DNA of 64,000 nt from Flavobacteriales bacterium (GTDB taxonomy: Bacteria > Bacteroidota > Bacteroidia > Flavobacteriales_F > PHOS-HE28): NCBI GenBank assembly GCA_016705545.1, contig JADIYA010000019.1, positions 1-64,000 of the forward strand. The letters are read 5' to 3'. Under the pieces are notes generated by a model. The model saw only the letters and a list, made by a program, of their open reading frames with translations, was not told the origin of the DNA and did not search any database. This document shows, one piece after another, positions 29,166-38,862 of the stretch. Position 1 is the first letter of the stretch. Every line of letters begins with the position of its first letter. The position numbers and the translations under genes are program-made.

Positions 29166-29963
29166 ATGAACACGCGGCGAGTCATCGACCATATCACGGA
29201 GTGGCTCCGCTCCTATTGCGAGCGCCATGGGCAGCAGGGCTTCGTGGTAGGCGTGAGCGGCGGCATTGATAGTGCCGTGACCAGCACGCTCTGCGCCCGG
29301 ACCGGATTGGCCACGTTGTGCGTGGAGATGCCCATCCATCAAGCGTCGACGCAAGTGGCGCGCGCGCAGGAGCACATTTCGTGGCTCATGCAGCGGCATC
29401 CGAATGCGCGCATGGAAGTGGTGCAGCTCACACCCGTGTTCGACCAAATGATGGCCGCGCTGCCCGCTGTCGAGGACAAGGCTGCCATGGAACTCGCGCT
29501 CGCGAACACGCGCGCCCGATTGCGCATGGCCACGCTCTACTACTTCGCAGGACTGCTCCGCTACGTGGTGGCCGGCACGGGCAACAAGGTGGAGGACTTC
29601 GGCATCGGCTTCTTCACCAAGTACGGCGATGGCGGCGTGGACCTCTCGCCCATTGCCGACCTCACCAAGACCGAGGTGTACGCCATTGCCCGCGATTTGG
29701 GCATCATTGACTCGATCATGCAAGCCAAGCCCACAGACGGCCTCTGGGGCGATGACCGCAGCGACGAGGACCAGATCGGCGCGAGCTACCCCGAGCTGGA
29801 ATGGGCCATGGACATCCGTGAGCGTGGCATTGACCCGGCCAAGCTTGATCTGAGCGCCCGTCAGCAAGAAGTGCTCGCCATCTTCGACCGGCGCAAGGCC
29901 GCCAACCGCCATAAGATGGAACCGATCCCCGTGTGCGTGATCCCGCCCGAACTGAAGGGCTAA
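29166..29963 (+). CDS. nadE: NH3-dependent NAD+ synthetase
   Basis: 265 residues, the short ammonia-dependent type with no glutaminase domain. It converts nicotinate adenine dinucleotide to NAD+ using ATP. The PP-loop VVGVSGGIDSAVTSTLCA, VVAGTGNKVEDFGIGFFTKYGDGG, VDLSPIADLTKTEV and DGLWGDDRSDEDQIGASY motifs are present. It lies directly behind a terminator, so it is probably expressed from its own promoter. Confidence 0.95.
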   Translation: MNTRRVIDHITEWLRSYCERHGQQGFVVGVSGGIDSAVTSTLCARTGLATLCVEMPIHQASTQVARAQEHISWLMQRHPNARMEVVQLTPVFDQMMAALPAVEDKAAMELALANTRARLRMATLYYFAGLLRYVVAGTGNKVEDFGIGFFTKYGDGGVDLSPIADLTKTEVYAIARDLGIIDSIMQAKPTDGLWGDDRSDEDQIGASYPELEWAMDIRERGIDPAKLDLSARQQEVLAIFDRRKAANRHKMEPIPVCVIPPELKG

Positions 29964-30016
29964 TCGGGCAATAGTCCGCTGCTAGCAGCGTTCGCGAAGC
30001 ATCGAACCCCATCGCC

Positions 30017-30865
30017 ATGATGCACCGATATGTTCTCGCACTCGCCTCACTGAGCAGTCTCTGCGCAACAGCCCAGGACTCGCTCTTCCACATCAACGGT
30101 ACCGTGATGGTGGGCACGGTGGAAGAGATCGGCGTGAGCAACGTGCGCTACCGCGCGCAATCGGGCGACCATGCGGTGCTGGTCACCGTTGAGCGCAGCG
30201 AATTGGCCCGGGTGAAGCTTGCCAGCGGCCAGAATTTCGAGTGGGTGCGCCTATCGCTCGATGCGAAGGGCCGCGCCATAGCCGCCACCAGGAACCACAT
30301 CGCCATCGACGTGCTAGCGCCTGCCTTGAACCATACGACCTTCGGCTACCAGCGGGTGATCGATCAATATGTGAGCCTCTCGGTTAAAGCAGGCTACATC
30401 GGCCTTTATGAGCGCGACCGACACAATTCGGCTTACAAGGCGAAGAGGGGCGGCCTGATCAAGATTGGCTTGAATCTGCGTTTGCCCAATTCATTCAAGC
30501 GCATGACCACATTGCAGCAACTCCACCCCTTGATGAGCTGGTATGTCCGGCCCGAGATCGTGGTGAGCGCTTGGCAGCAAGAGAGCTATTACTACAACCC
30601 TTTCGGGTATTCATACCATGCGTACACGGCCAACTATCTGAGCGGCGCCTTCCTCTTCAACGTGGGCGGTCAATGGCTGCTGAGCAACCGGCTCTCCTTC
30701 GGGATCTACGGCGGAGCCGGCTATGGCTTCCAACTCTTCGATGGTGCACCGGCCGAACAAGGCTCTGGCTTCGTTCGCGAGCCCTACGCATACACGCACC
30801 TCCACCTCGGCGAATACACACCCTTGGTGGCCAGCGGCGGCATGATGGTGGGCGTGCTCTTCTGA
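30017..30865 (+). CDS. Hypothetical secreted, probably outer-membrane protein
   Basis: 282 residues; ATG 30017 or the next codon, ATG 30020. A signal peptide (HRYVLALASLSSLCATAQ) is followed by a small N-terminal domain (INGTVMVGTVEEIGVSNVRYRAQ). The rest is an aromatic-rich beta region with strands such as ISVKAGYIGLYERD-like repeats and GGQWLLSNRLSFGIYGGAGYGFQLF, ending GGMMVGVLF. This suggests an outer-membrane barrel. I do not recognise the family. It converges with the next gene, with four bases between the stop codons. Confidence 0.65.
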   Translation: MMHRYVLALASLSSLCATAQDSLFHINGTVMVGTVEEIGVSNVRYRAQSGDHAVLVTVERSELARVKLASGQNFEWVRLSLDAKGRAIAATRNHIAIDVLAPALNHTTFGYQRVIDQYVSLSVKAGYIGLYERDRHNSAYKAKRGGLIKIGLNLRLPNSFKRMTTLQQLHPLMSWYVRPEIVVSAWQQESYYYNPFGYSYHAYTANYLSGAFLFNVGGQWLLSNRLSFGIYGGAGYGFQLFDGAPAEQGSGFVREPYAYTHLHLGEYTPLVASGGMMVGVLF

Positions 30866-30869
30866 CCGG

Positions 30870-31865
30870 TCACTTCAGCACTTCATCGAGGAGTCGCTGG
30901 GCCACGCTGTTGCCGAAGAGCACATTCACGCCCAAGCCGAAGGAGAAACCGGGCGTGATGGGATAGCGCGTGCGATCGGAATCGCTCCCGGTGAAGCGCA
31001 GGCCCTGGGTGATGGCGTATCCCGCATCCGCACGGATCTGGATGGTCCTGTTCACGCGGTGACGGAGATTGACGAAGGCCCTGAAAGCCGCGTGGTTCAT
31101 ATTCACCCGTTCGCCCTGCCATTCCAGTCCGGAGCGGAATCCGTCGCCTGCGAAGCCAGCCAGGAATCGTGTTCCGGATCTCGGACGGTAACCAAGCGCC
31201 AACTGTGCCGGCACCACATAGTGCAATGACCACTTGCCGCCTAGTGGCGCCTCTCCGCCAAGGAAGGGCAGCGGCACCACGAACCGATCGGAGTAGCTGA
31301 TCGCCAACCCATAGAAGAACTGCCTGCGCAAGCCCTTCACGTGCAGCTTGCCGATGACACCATTGCCGCGGAGCACTGCCACGTCGAACGTGCGGTCCTC
31401 CTCGCTGAGGTTCACGCTGGCGCTCCAGAAAAGCAATCGACGCTTCCGTGTGAGCTTCACGCCCATGAGCCCCGCGCTTGCTGCCATCAGCCTGCGCGCC
31501 CCAATACTATCGAGACCCAACTGCACCTCGCGACCCGTGAAGCGCGCCGTGGCCAGCACCTGTGAAGCACGGACACGGACGCTCTTATTCAGGAAATCGC
31601 CGATGCCCTGCGCACTGCTATCGGCCTCGAAGCCCAGTTTGAAGCGCGATCGGACAGGCACCGTGAACACCGCCGTGGCCTCCGCAAGGCTGAAGCGCCC
31701 AGAAGTGTCCCGATATGCGACATCAGGCTGGAAGCGGGCATCGAAGCGCAAGCGAGGCCGGAATACCTGCTCGAACTGTTCCAGGTCGAAGGTCTGAGCG
31801 GATGCCCGGCAAGCGATGCAGAGGATGAAGAAGAGGTGCGTGGTCCGGAGCCGGATCATATTCAA
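30870..31865 (-). CDS. Hypothetical outer membrane beta-barrel protein
   Basis: 331 residues; ATG 31865 or ATG 31859. The signal peptide is RTTHLFFILCIACRASAQ. The mature part alternates short polar and hydrophobic strands (RLRFDARFQPDVAY, KLGFEADSSAQGIGDF, RFLAGFAGDGFRSGLEW, SFGLGVNVLFG) in the manner of an outer-membrane barrel. No known family recognised. Divergent from the TonB-dependent receptor gene; 31866-31987 between them holds only a short GGCGC-GAT-GCGCC palindrome and no clear -7 box. Confidence 0.6.
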   Translation of the reverse strand: MNMIRLRTTHLFFILCIACRASAQTFDLEQFEQVFRPRLRFDARFQPDVAYRDTSGRFSLAEATAVFTVPVRSRFKLGFEADSSAQGIGDFLNKSVRVRASQVLATARFTGREVQLGLDSIGARRLMAASAGLMGVKLTRKRRLLFWSASVNLSEEDRTFDVAVLRGNGVIGKLHVKGLRRQFFYGLAISYSDRFVVPLPFLGGEAPLGGKWSLHYVVPAQLALGYRPRSGTRFLAGFAGDGFRSGLEWQGERVNMNHAAFRAFVNLRHRVNRTIQIRADAGYAITQGLRFTGSDSDRTRYPITPGFSFGLGVNVLFGNSVAQRLLDEVLK

Positions 31866-31987
31866 ATGGTGCTTCGGACCGAATCGCGATCAAGACGGGA
31901 ATTCACCTGATCACGTTCTCCATACGGCGCGATGCGCCGTTCAGACGGCATACGGATAGAATGGTTTGATTTGGACTATCCGAGCAC

Positions 31988-34407
31988 ATGCTCCGCACCC
32001 TGATCACCGCTTTCGGCCTCATTGGCATCACGCATCTGCATGCGCAAGCAATGCGCGGCGAGGTGACAGACGCCGAGAACCTGATCGGTCTGCCAGGCGC
32101 AACGGTGGTGGTGGTTGGCAGCGATCCGATCATCGGTACCGTGACGGATCAAGACGGGCGCTTCTCGTTGACCGGCGTGCCTTTGGGACGCACCACGCTG
32201 CATGTGCGCATGGTGGGCTACGAGGATCAGGTCCTCAATGGCCTCGTGCTCACCAGCGCGAAGGACCTGGTGATCTCCGTGCGGCTGCAGAGCGCGCTCA
32301 CTGAATTGGATGAAGTGGAAGTGGTGGGCGATGCCTCACCGAACGGGGTGCGCAACGAAATGGCGCTGCTGAGCGCTCGGCAATTCAGCGTGGAAGAGAC
32401 GGACCGCTATGCCGGAAGCCGCGGCGATCCAGGTCGCATGGCGAGCAATTTCGCCGGGGTGCAAGGCGCGGACGACAGCCGAAACGACATCGTGATACGC
32501 GGCAACAGCCCCATGGGCGTGCTCTGGCGCTTCGAGGGCGTGAACATCCCCAATCCGAACCACTTCGCCATACCCGGCACCGGCGGCGGACCCGTCACCA
32601 TCCTCAACAACAAATACCTCGCGAACTCCGACTTCTTCACCGGTGCCTTCCCCGCTGAATTCGGCAACGCCACTGCCGGGGTATTCGACCTGCGCATGCG
32701 CAATGGCAACGCCGACAAGCACGAGTTCGCGGCGCAGCTGGGCTTCCTCGGCACCGAATTGATGGCCGAAGGGCCATTGAGCAAGAAGCGCCGTTCGAGC
32801 TACCTGGTGAGCTATCGCTACAGCACTTTGCGGCTCTTCGGATTCATGGGCATCCGCATCGGCACCGACGCCATTCCGCAATACCAGGATGCCGCCTTCC
32901 GCTTCCACTTCCCCAGCAAGAAAGGCTCGATATCGCTCTGGGGCATCGGTGGCAGCAGCAAGATCGACATCGTCATCAGCGATCAGGCGACGCCCGACAC
33001 CGCAACCCTGATCTACGGCGAGAACGACCGCGACCAGTACTTCCGCTCGCGCATGGGCACCGTGGGCGCTACGGCCACGCGGACGCTGAACGAGAACACT
33101 TACATGAAGGCCACGCTCGCGGTCAGCGGCCAGGGCATCAACTCGGACCACCACTACGTGTACCGCCAAGTGGTGGACGGACACTACATGGTGGACAGCC
33201 TGCCACCTCTGCTGCGTTACCGATTCAGTGAGAGCAAGGCGATGCTGTACGTCTTCGCCAACCGGAAACTCGGCCTTCGCACCAGCTTGCGCGTTGGAGT
33301 GAACAGTGAACAGCAATGGGCCGCCTACCTCGATAGCGCGCGAGCGATCCTCCCGGCGGCTGTGGATGGAGACCCGAACACCTTGGGAACCTGGCGCGTG
33401 CGCTGGGATGCACGTGTGACCGCCTTGCAACTGCAGCCCTACGCACAAGTGCGCCACCGATTCAATGAGCAATGGACCGCCACGCTGGGCATCACCTCGC
33501 TGCACAACTCGATCAACGCGAACAGCTTCTCGCCCATCGAGCCGCGCTTCGGCATCTCCTACGCGCCCGATACGCGGCAACGGATCTCCGCCGGCTATGG
33601 ACTGCACTCGCAGATGCAGCCAGGCTACCTGCTCTTCTACGGCGCCACCACCGAAGGACGCGACCCGCTAGAGCAGAACACCGGTATCGGCCCCACGCGC
33701 ACGCATCATGGCGTGGTGGGCTATGAGCGGCGCTTGGGGCAACGCGTACGCATGAAAGTGGAGGCCTACTACCAATGGCTCTTCGACGTGCCGGTGAGCG
33801 TGGCACCCTCCTCCTTCTCCTTCGTGAACACGGGCGCAGGCTTCGAGCGCTTCTTCCCGGACAGCCTGCACAACAAAGGGAACGGTTACAACCAAGGGAT
33901 CGAGCTCACGCTGGAGCACGCCTTCACCAAGGGCTGGTACGGCCTCTTCACCGCATCGCTCTTCGACGCGCGTTACCGCGGCAGCGATGGCGTCTGGCGC
34001 AACACGTCCTTCAATGGCCGCAATGCCTTCAACCTGGTGCTAGCGCGCGAGTTCACCACCGCGAAGAAGTCGGTGATCAGCATCGGCACCAAGTTCACCT
34101 ACGCGGGCGGCCGCTGGTACGGACCGGTTGACCGGGAAGCGAGTAATGCCGCCCAGGAGGTGGTCTTCATTGACAGCCTGGTGAACACGCGGCAGTTCCG
34201 TCCCTACTTCCGCGCCGACCTGAAACTGGGCTACCGATGGAACAGGCCGAAGGTGATGCATGAACTGGGCCTCGACTTGGTGAACGTGACCGGCCAGCAG
34301 AACATCCTCAAGCTCACGTATGCGCCCGATCATCCGAGCGGCGATCCCATCCGTGAGGAGTACCAGCTGGGCTTTTGCCGCTGTTCTACTACAAGGTGGA
34401 GTTCTGA
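31988..34407 (+). CDS. TonB-dependent receptor with carboxypeptidase-regulatory-like N-terminus (frame break near 34374)
   Basis: Outer-membrane receptor for energised uptake. A signal peptide (LRTLITAFGLIGITHLHAQ) precedes a carboxypeptidase-D-like regulatory domain (GEVTDAENLIGLPGATVVVVG; GTVTDQDGRFSLTGVPLG). A plug (NDIVIRGNSPMGVLWRFEGVNIPNPNHF) and a long barrel follow. As read, the frame drifts after EEYQLGF and runs on to 34483. One base earlier the sequence gives the expected end LPLFYYKVEF and a TGA at 34405-34407; a T lost from a TTTT run explains it. The corrected length is 806 residues. No SusD partner is adjacent, so this is not an obvious polysaccharide locus; the substrate is unknown. 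Confidence 0.85.
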
Positions 34408-34451
34408 GGGAACATTCCTGGCTTTCAACAGGAACCTGGCAAGCACTCTGC

Positions 34452-35480
34452 CTACTCGATCACCCAGGTATGCTCACCCTTGAGCAACGCATCGAGATCC
34501 CCAAGCCCTTTCACCTCTTTTGCGCGCTTCACTTGCGCTTGCAGCTTCTCTTCATGCGTGGCGCGCTCGTTCACATAGAACACGCCGAACGGCCGCGGGA
34601 ATGCGCCTTCGTGATTGGGGTCATCGAATAAGCGCACAAGGATCGAGGCCTTGAAATTGTCGCGCTCGTCGTGAATCCAGCAGTCGTTGGGTGAGAAGTC
34701 CGGGCCGATGTCGATGATGCGCGGCTTCATCTCCTTGATGCAGATGCCTTTCGTTCCGTTCGCGAAGGTGAGCGGCTTGCCCTGCTCCACGAAGAGCGTG
34801 TTCGCGGGCTTGTTCGCCTTCTCCGTGAAGACCTCGAAGGCGCCATCGTTGAAGACGTTGCAGTTCTGGTAGATCTCCACGAGTGAGGTGCCGCGATGCG
34901 CGTCGGCGCGAGCCAGCACTTCGCGCATGTGCTTCGGATCGCGGTCCATGCTGCGTGCGATGAAGGTGCCATCGGCTCCCTTCACCAACGCGAGCGGGTT
35001 GAACGGATGATCCGTGCTGCCCATGGGCGTGCTGCGCGTCACCGCGCCTTCGGGTGATGTGGGCGAGTACTGTCCCTTGGTGAGGCCGTAGATCTCGTTG
35101 TTGAAGAGCAGCACGTTCACATCCACGTTGCGGCGCAGCAGGTGGATGATGTGGTTGCCACCGATGCTCAGCGCGTCGCCATCACCTGTGATCATCCAAA
35201 CGCTCAGATCCGGTCGCACGCTGCGCAGGCCGCTCACGATGGCGGGTGCGCGGCCATGGATGCCGTGCAGGCCGTAGGTGTCGAGGTAGTACGGGAAGCG
35301 CGAGCTGCAGCCGATGCCGCTGATGAAGACGACCTCCTCCTTCTTCTTGCCGCTCTGCTCCAGCAAGGTCTGCACCTGCTTCAGGATGCTGTAGTCGCCG
35401 CAGCCGGGGCACCAGCGCACTTCCTGGTCGGAGGAGAAATCGATCTTCTCCGGAGCAACGGTTCCGTTCACGGCGCTCAT
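34452..35480 (-). CDS. 2-oxoacid:ferredoxin oxidoreductase, beta subunit
   Basis: 342 residues. Carries the thiamine diphosphate site (MITGDGDALSIGGNHIIHLLRRN and NNEIYGLTKGQYSPTS) and Cys residues for one [4Fe-4S] cluster (WCPGCGDY, SGIGCSS and YQNCNVF). With the alpha subunit it oxidatively decarboxylates a 2-oxoacid, most likely 2-oxoglutarate (KorB type), making acyl-CoA and reduced ferredoxin. The start overlaps the alpha stop by four bases (35477-35480). Whether it uses pyruvate or 2-oxoglutarate cannot be settled from sequence by eye. Confidence 0.9.
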   Translation of the reverse strand: MSAVNGTVAPEKIDFSSDQEVRWCPGCGDYSILKQVQTLLEQSGKKKEEVVFISGIGCSSRFPYYLDTYGLHGIHGRAPAIVSGLRSVRPDLSVWMITGDGDALSIGGNHIIHLLRRNVDVNVLLFNNEIYGLTKGQYSPTSPEGAVTRSTPMGSTDHPFNPLALVKGADGTFIARSMDRDPKHMREVLARADAHRGTSLVEIYQNCNVFNDGAFEVFTEKANKPANTLFVEQGKPLTFANGTKGICIKEMKPRIIDIGPDFSPNDCWIHDERDNFKASILVRLFDDPNHEGAFPRPFGVFYVNERATHEEKLQAQVKRAKEVKGLGDLDALLKGEHTWVIE

Positions 35481-37384
35481 CGCTTCAACAGATTGAGCAC
35501 GGCTTCCTTGATCTCCGCGCTGGTGAATGGCAATCCTTGGATCTTGTTCAGGCCCTGCGCGTCCACCAGGAATTCGGCGCGCAGCATCTGCCGCAACTGG
35601 CCGCTGTTCATCTCGGGCACCAGCACCTGCTGGTACTTCTTCAGCAGAGGACCCAGCCCCTTGTTGAAAGGGAAAAGGTGCCTGATATGCACATGCGCCA
35701 CGCTGTGCCCTTCGGCTTGCAGCTCGAGAGCGGCCGTCCTGATCGCACCATAGGTGCTGCCCCAGCCCACGATGATCGCATCGCCTTCGGGCGGACCGCT
35801 ATCCAAGCGGATGGGCTTGAAGCGATCAGCGATGCGCGCCACCTTCTCTGCGCGCAGTTTCACCATCAGTTCATGGTTCTTCGGCTCGTAGCTGATGTTG
35901 CCGGTCTTGTCCTGCTTCTCGATGCCACCGATGCGATGCTGCAGACCGGGCTGGCCGGGCAAGGCCCATGGGCGCACGCCGCGTTCGTCTCGGGCGTATG
36001 GGAGGAACTTGCCTGAAGCGTCGTGCGAATCCGCCACGGAATGCTTCGCGGCTCCTTCGTCGCCGATCGCGATGACGGTTGGCACAGAGATCCCTGGCAG
36101 GTCCTTCGATTGCGGGAACCGCCAGGGCTCCGCGCCGTTGGCGATATAGCCGTCGGTGAGCAGGATCACCGGCGTCATGTGCTCAATGGCGATCTGCACG
36201 GCCTCGAAGGCCATGTCGAAGCAATCGATGGGGGTGCTGGCGGCAATCACTGGGATGGGTGCTTCGCCGTTGCGGCCGAAGACCGCTTGCCAGAGATCAG
36301 CTTGCTCAGTCTTGGTGGGCAGGCCCGTGCTAGGCCCGCCGCGCTGCACGTTCACGATCACCAAGGGGATCTCGAGCATGAAGGCGAGGCCCATCGCTTC
36401 GGTCTTCAACGCGATGCCCGGGCCGCTGCTCGCAGTAATGCCGATCGCGCCCCCATAGCTGGCACCGATAGCGCTGCTGATGGCCGCGATCTCATCTTCC
36501 GCCTGGAATGTGATCACGCCGAAATTCTTGTGGCGCGAGAGCTCGTGCAGGATGTCGCTCGCAGGCGTGATGGGATAGCTGCCGTAGAAGAGGTCGAGCT
36601 TCGCCTTCTGCGCGCCGGCGATGAGGCCGAGCGCGGTGCCCTGATTGCCCGTGATGCTGCGGTAGCTGCCCTTGGGCATGGGCGCGGGCTTCACCTCGAA
36701 GCGCGTGGTGAAGGTCTCGCTGGTGTCGCCGAAGTGGTAGCCCGCCTTCAGCGCGCGCAGGTTGGCCTCGAGCAGGTCGGGCTTCTTCGCGAACTTCTGA
36801 TGCAGGAAGCGCTCGCTGTTCTCCATGCCACGGCTGTACATCCAATTGATGAAGCCGAGCACGAACATGTTCTTGCAGCGGTCCTTCTCCTTCATGCCGA
36901 GCGTGAGGCCCTCGAGCGCGGCGCGCGTCATCTTGGTCACATCCACGCTGTGCAGCGTGAACTCGGAGAGAGAGCCATCGGTGAGCGGGTCGGCTTCGTC
37001 GATGTAGCCCGCCAGGCGCAGGTTCTTCTTGTCGAAGCCATCGGTGTTGGCGATGATGGCACCGCCCTTCTTCAGTTTGATCAGGTTGGCCTTCAGCGCA
37101 GCGGCGTTCATCACCACCAGCACATCGCATTGGTCGCCCGGCGTGAAGATCTCCACGCTGCCGAAGTGCAATTGATAGCCGCTCACACCGGCGAGCGTGC
37201 CCTGCGGCGCGCGGATCTCCGCCGGGAAATTCGGGAAGGTGCTCACGTCATTGCCGAAGAGCGCGCTGCTATCGGTGAACTGCGAGCCGGTGAGCTGGAT
37301 GCCATCTCCGCTATCGCCGGCGAAGAGGATGACCACGTTGCGCCGTTCCTCAACGGGCTTGGTCTTCGTAGGGGCTGTGGACAT
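35477..37384 (-). CDS. 2-oxoacid:ferredoxin oxidoreductase, fused gamma-alpha subunit
   Basis: 635 residues from ATG 37384; a longer frame to 37453 is rejected because the -7 box TACCTTCG (37396-37403) lies between. Residues about 20-200 are the gamma domain (NVVILFAGDSGDGIQLTGSQF; PNFPAEIRAPQGTLAGVSG). They are followed by the pyrimidine-binding alpha domain (GNQGTALGLIAGAQKAKLDLFYGSYPITPASDIL; SSGPGIALKTEAMGLAFMLEIPLVIVNVQRGGPSTGLPTKTEQADL). This gamma-alpha fusion plus a separate beta is the KorA/KorB layout for 2-oxoglutarate:ferredoxin oxidoreductase. Cytoplasmic. Confidence 0.9.
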   Translation of the reverse strand: MSTAPTKTKPVEERRNVVILFAGDSGDGIQLTGSQFTDSSALFGNDVSTFPNFPAEIRAPQGTLAGVSGYQLHFGSVEIFTPGDQCDVLVVMNAAALKANLIKLKKGGAIIANTDGFDKKNLRLAGYIDEADPLTDGSLSEFTLHSVDVTKMTRAALEGLTLGMKEKDRCKNMFVLGFINWMYSRGMENSERFLHQKFAKKPDLLEANLRALKAGYHFGDTSETFTTRFEVKPAPMPKGSYRSITGNQGTALGLIAGAQKAKLDLFYGSYPITPASDILHELSRHKNFGVITFQAEDEIAAISSAIGASYGGAIGITASSGPGIALKTEAMGLAFMLEIPLVIVNVQRGGPSTGLPTKTEQADLWQAVFGRNGEAPIPVIAASTPIDCFDMAFEAVQIAIEHMTPVILLTDGYIANGAEPWRFPQSKDLPGISVPTVIAIGDEGAAKHSVADSHDASGKFLPYARDERGVRPWALPGQPGLQHRIGGIEKQDKTGNISYEPKNHELMVKLRAEKVARIADRFKPIRLDSGPPEGDAIIVGWGSTYGAIRTAALELQAEGHSVAHVHIRHLFPFNKGLGPLLKKYQQVLVPEMNSGQLRQMLRAEFLVDAQGLNKIQGLPFTSAEIKEAVLNLLKR

Positions 37385-37395
37385 GGATTGCGGCG

Positions 37396-37403
37396 CGAAG
37401 GTA
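37396..37403 (-). promoter_or_regulatory. -7 box (TACCTTCG) of the 2-oxoacid:ferredoxin oxidoreductase genes
   Basis: Minus-strand TACCTTCG, 11 bases before ATG 37384. It fixes the start of the alpha subunit. Confidence 0.55.
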
Positions 37404-37476
37404 GCCGGGGGCGGATGCGCGCTGGTGACGCGGATCACGCGGCGGGATAACACCAGCGCCTGCGCTTGGTTCGCTT

Positions 37477-37740
37477 TCAGGCCTCCACGCCCAGATTCAC
37501 CGCCTCCACCTTCTTCACCTGCGGGGCCACACGCCTGATCGCCTCCTCCACGCCGGCCTTCATGGTCATGGGCACCATGGCGCAGCCGAGGCAGTTGCCA
37601 TGCAGGCGCACGCGCGCCACGCCATCGGGGGTCACCTCATCCAAGGTGATGTCGCCGCCATCGGCCTCGAGGAAGGGACGCAGCTCAGCGAGCGCTTCGC
37701 GGATGCGCAGTTCGACGGCTTCGAGGTCCTTGGGGTTCAT
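37477..37740 (-). CDS. NifU C-terminal-domain protein (Fe-S scaffold)
   Basis: 87 residues, only the NifU-like domain. The cluster-binding CxxC is in HGNCLGCAMVPMTMKAGVEEAI. Such proteins hold or pass on Fe-S clusters in the cytoplasm. It starts three bases after the mrp stop, so the two are almost certainly one operon and act together in cluster delivery. The [4Fe-4S]-dependent oxidoreductase next door is a plausible client (inference). Confidence 0.88.
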   Translation of the reverse strand: MNPKDLEAVELRIREALAELRPFLEADGGDITLDEVTPDGVARVRLHGNCLGCAMVPMTMKAGVEEAIRRVAPQVKKVEAVNLGVEA

Positions 37741-37743
37741 GGC

Positions 37744-38814
37744 TCAGGCGGGGATGGCCTTCAGCACGCTGTCTGAGACCATGGCGCAAAGATGGCGGAA
37801 AGGCGCAGCGGCGGGCGTATCGCCTTGCAGCACGGCTGGGCGGCCCACATCGCCGGCCTCGCGCACGCTCTGGATCAAGGGCACCTCGCCCAGGAAGGGC
37901 ACCTTCAGTTCTTCCGCGAGCGCCTTCGCGCCACCCTTGCCGAAGATGAAGTACTTGTTCTCGGGCAGCTCGACCGGGGTGAACCAAGCCATGTTCTCCA
38001 CGATGCCGAGCACCGGCACATTCACGCTGGGCAGGCGGAACATGCCCACGCCTTTGCGCGCGTCAATCAGGGCCACAGGTTGCGGCGTGCTCACGATGAT
38101 GGCGCCAGTCAAAGGCACGGCTTGCACCAAGGAGAGGTGGATATCGCCGGTGCCGGGCGGCAGGTCGATCAGCATGAGGTCGAGCTCGCCCCAATCCACA
38201 TCCTTGATCATCTGCTCCAGCGCCTTGGTGGCCATGGGTCCGCGCCAAACGATGGCCTGATCGGTCTGCGCGAAGAAGCCGATGCTGAGCAGCTTCACGC
38301 CGTAGCTCTCCACGGGCACGATCCAATGCTTGCCGTCTCGTTCCCGCGTTCCGGGCTTCTCGTGCACCACATCGAACATCAACGGCATGCTGGGTCCGTA
38401 GATGTCGGCATCAATCAGGCCCACGCGCAGTCCGCGCGCGGCGAGGCCCGCAGCGAGATTGGCGGTGATGGTGCTCTTGCCCACGCCGCCCTTGCCGCTG
38501 GCGATGGCCACGATGTGCTTCACGCCGGGCAGCACCTTGCGCACGTTGGCGCGCGCACCGCTCAGCGGGTTCACCGTCACCAACACGCTCAGCTCTTGAC
38601 CCAGCGCCTGCTTCACATTGAAAACGACCGCCTCTTCCATGCGCTTGCGGCTGTGCATGGCGGGGTTGCTCACCTCGACACTCACGTGGATGGTATCGCC
38701 CTCTAGGCGGATGTCGCGGACGAGGTCGAGCGCCACGATGTCCTTCTTCAGATCGGGCTCGATGATGCGGGAAAGGGCGGAGAGGACGGCGTCGCGGGTG
38801 ATGGGCATGGCCAT
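37744..38814 (-). CDS. Mrp/NBP35-family ATPase, Fe-S cluster carrier
   Basis: 356 residues from ATG 38814. The longer frame to 38862 is rejected because a TAGTTTCG box at 38821-38828 ends six bases before this ATG. It has an N-terminal MIP18/DUF59 domain (ITRDAVLSALSRIIEPDLKKDIVALD), then a deviant Walker A ASGKGGVGKSTITANLAAG and the switch LIDADIYGPS. The CxxC pair that follows ENM.(Y/W)F in many Mrp proteins is missing: the sequence reads ENMAWFTPVELPENKYFIFGKGG. Its cluster binding may therefore differ from E. coli Mrp. Co-transcribed with the NifU-domain gene. Confidence 0.9.
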   Translation of the reverse strand: MAMPITRDAVLSALSRIIEPDLKKDIVALDLVRDIRLEGDTIHVSVEVSNPAMHSRKRMEEAVVFNVKQALGQELSVLVTVNPLSGARANVRKVLPGVKHIVAIASGKGGVGKSTITANLAAGLAARGLRVGLIDADIYGPSMPLMFDVVHEKPGTRERDGKHWIVPVESYGVKLLSIGFFAQTDQAIVWRGPMATKALEQMIKDVDWGELDLMLIDLPPGTGDIHLSLVQAVPLTGAIIVSTPQPVALIDARKGVGMFRLPSVNVPVLGIVENMAWFTPVELPENKYFIFGKGGAKALAEELKVPFLGEVPLIQSVREAGDVGRPAVLQGDTPAAAPFRHLCAMVSDSVLKAIPA

Positions 38815-38820
38815 GGTGCG

Positions 38821-38828
38821 CGAAACTA
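38821..38828 (-). promoter_or_regulatory. -7 box (TAGTTTCG) of mrp-nifU
   Basis: Minus-strand TAGTTTCG, six bases before ATG 38814, indicating a leaderless mRNA. It lies 34 bases downstream of the stop codon of the fabD fragment. Confidence 0.55.
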
Positions 38829-38862
38829 ACGTCGCACGATGAGGTGCGCGCGATCGCGGCAC

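Noticed and set aside
31915..31940. GGCGC-GAT-GCGCC palindrome upstream of the TonB receptor as an operator
   Set aside because: A five-base arm in GC-rich DNA is expected by chance, and no regulator gene is adjacent.
34415..34434. Small hairpin TTCCTG...CAGGAA after the TonB receptor
   Set aside because: Only six pairs with an eight-base loop and no T-run; too weak to call a terminator.
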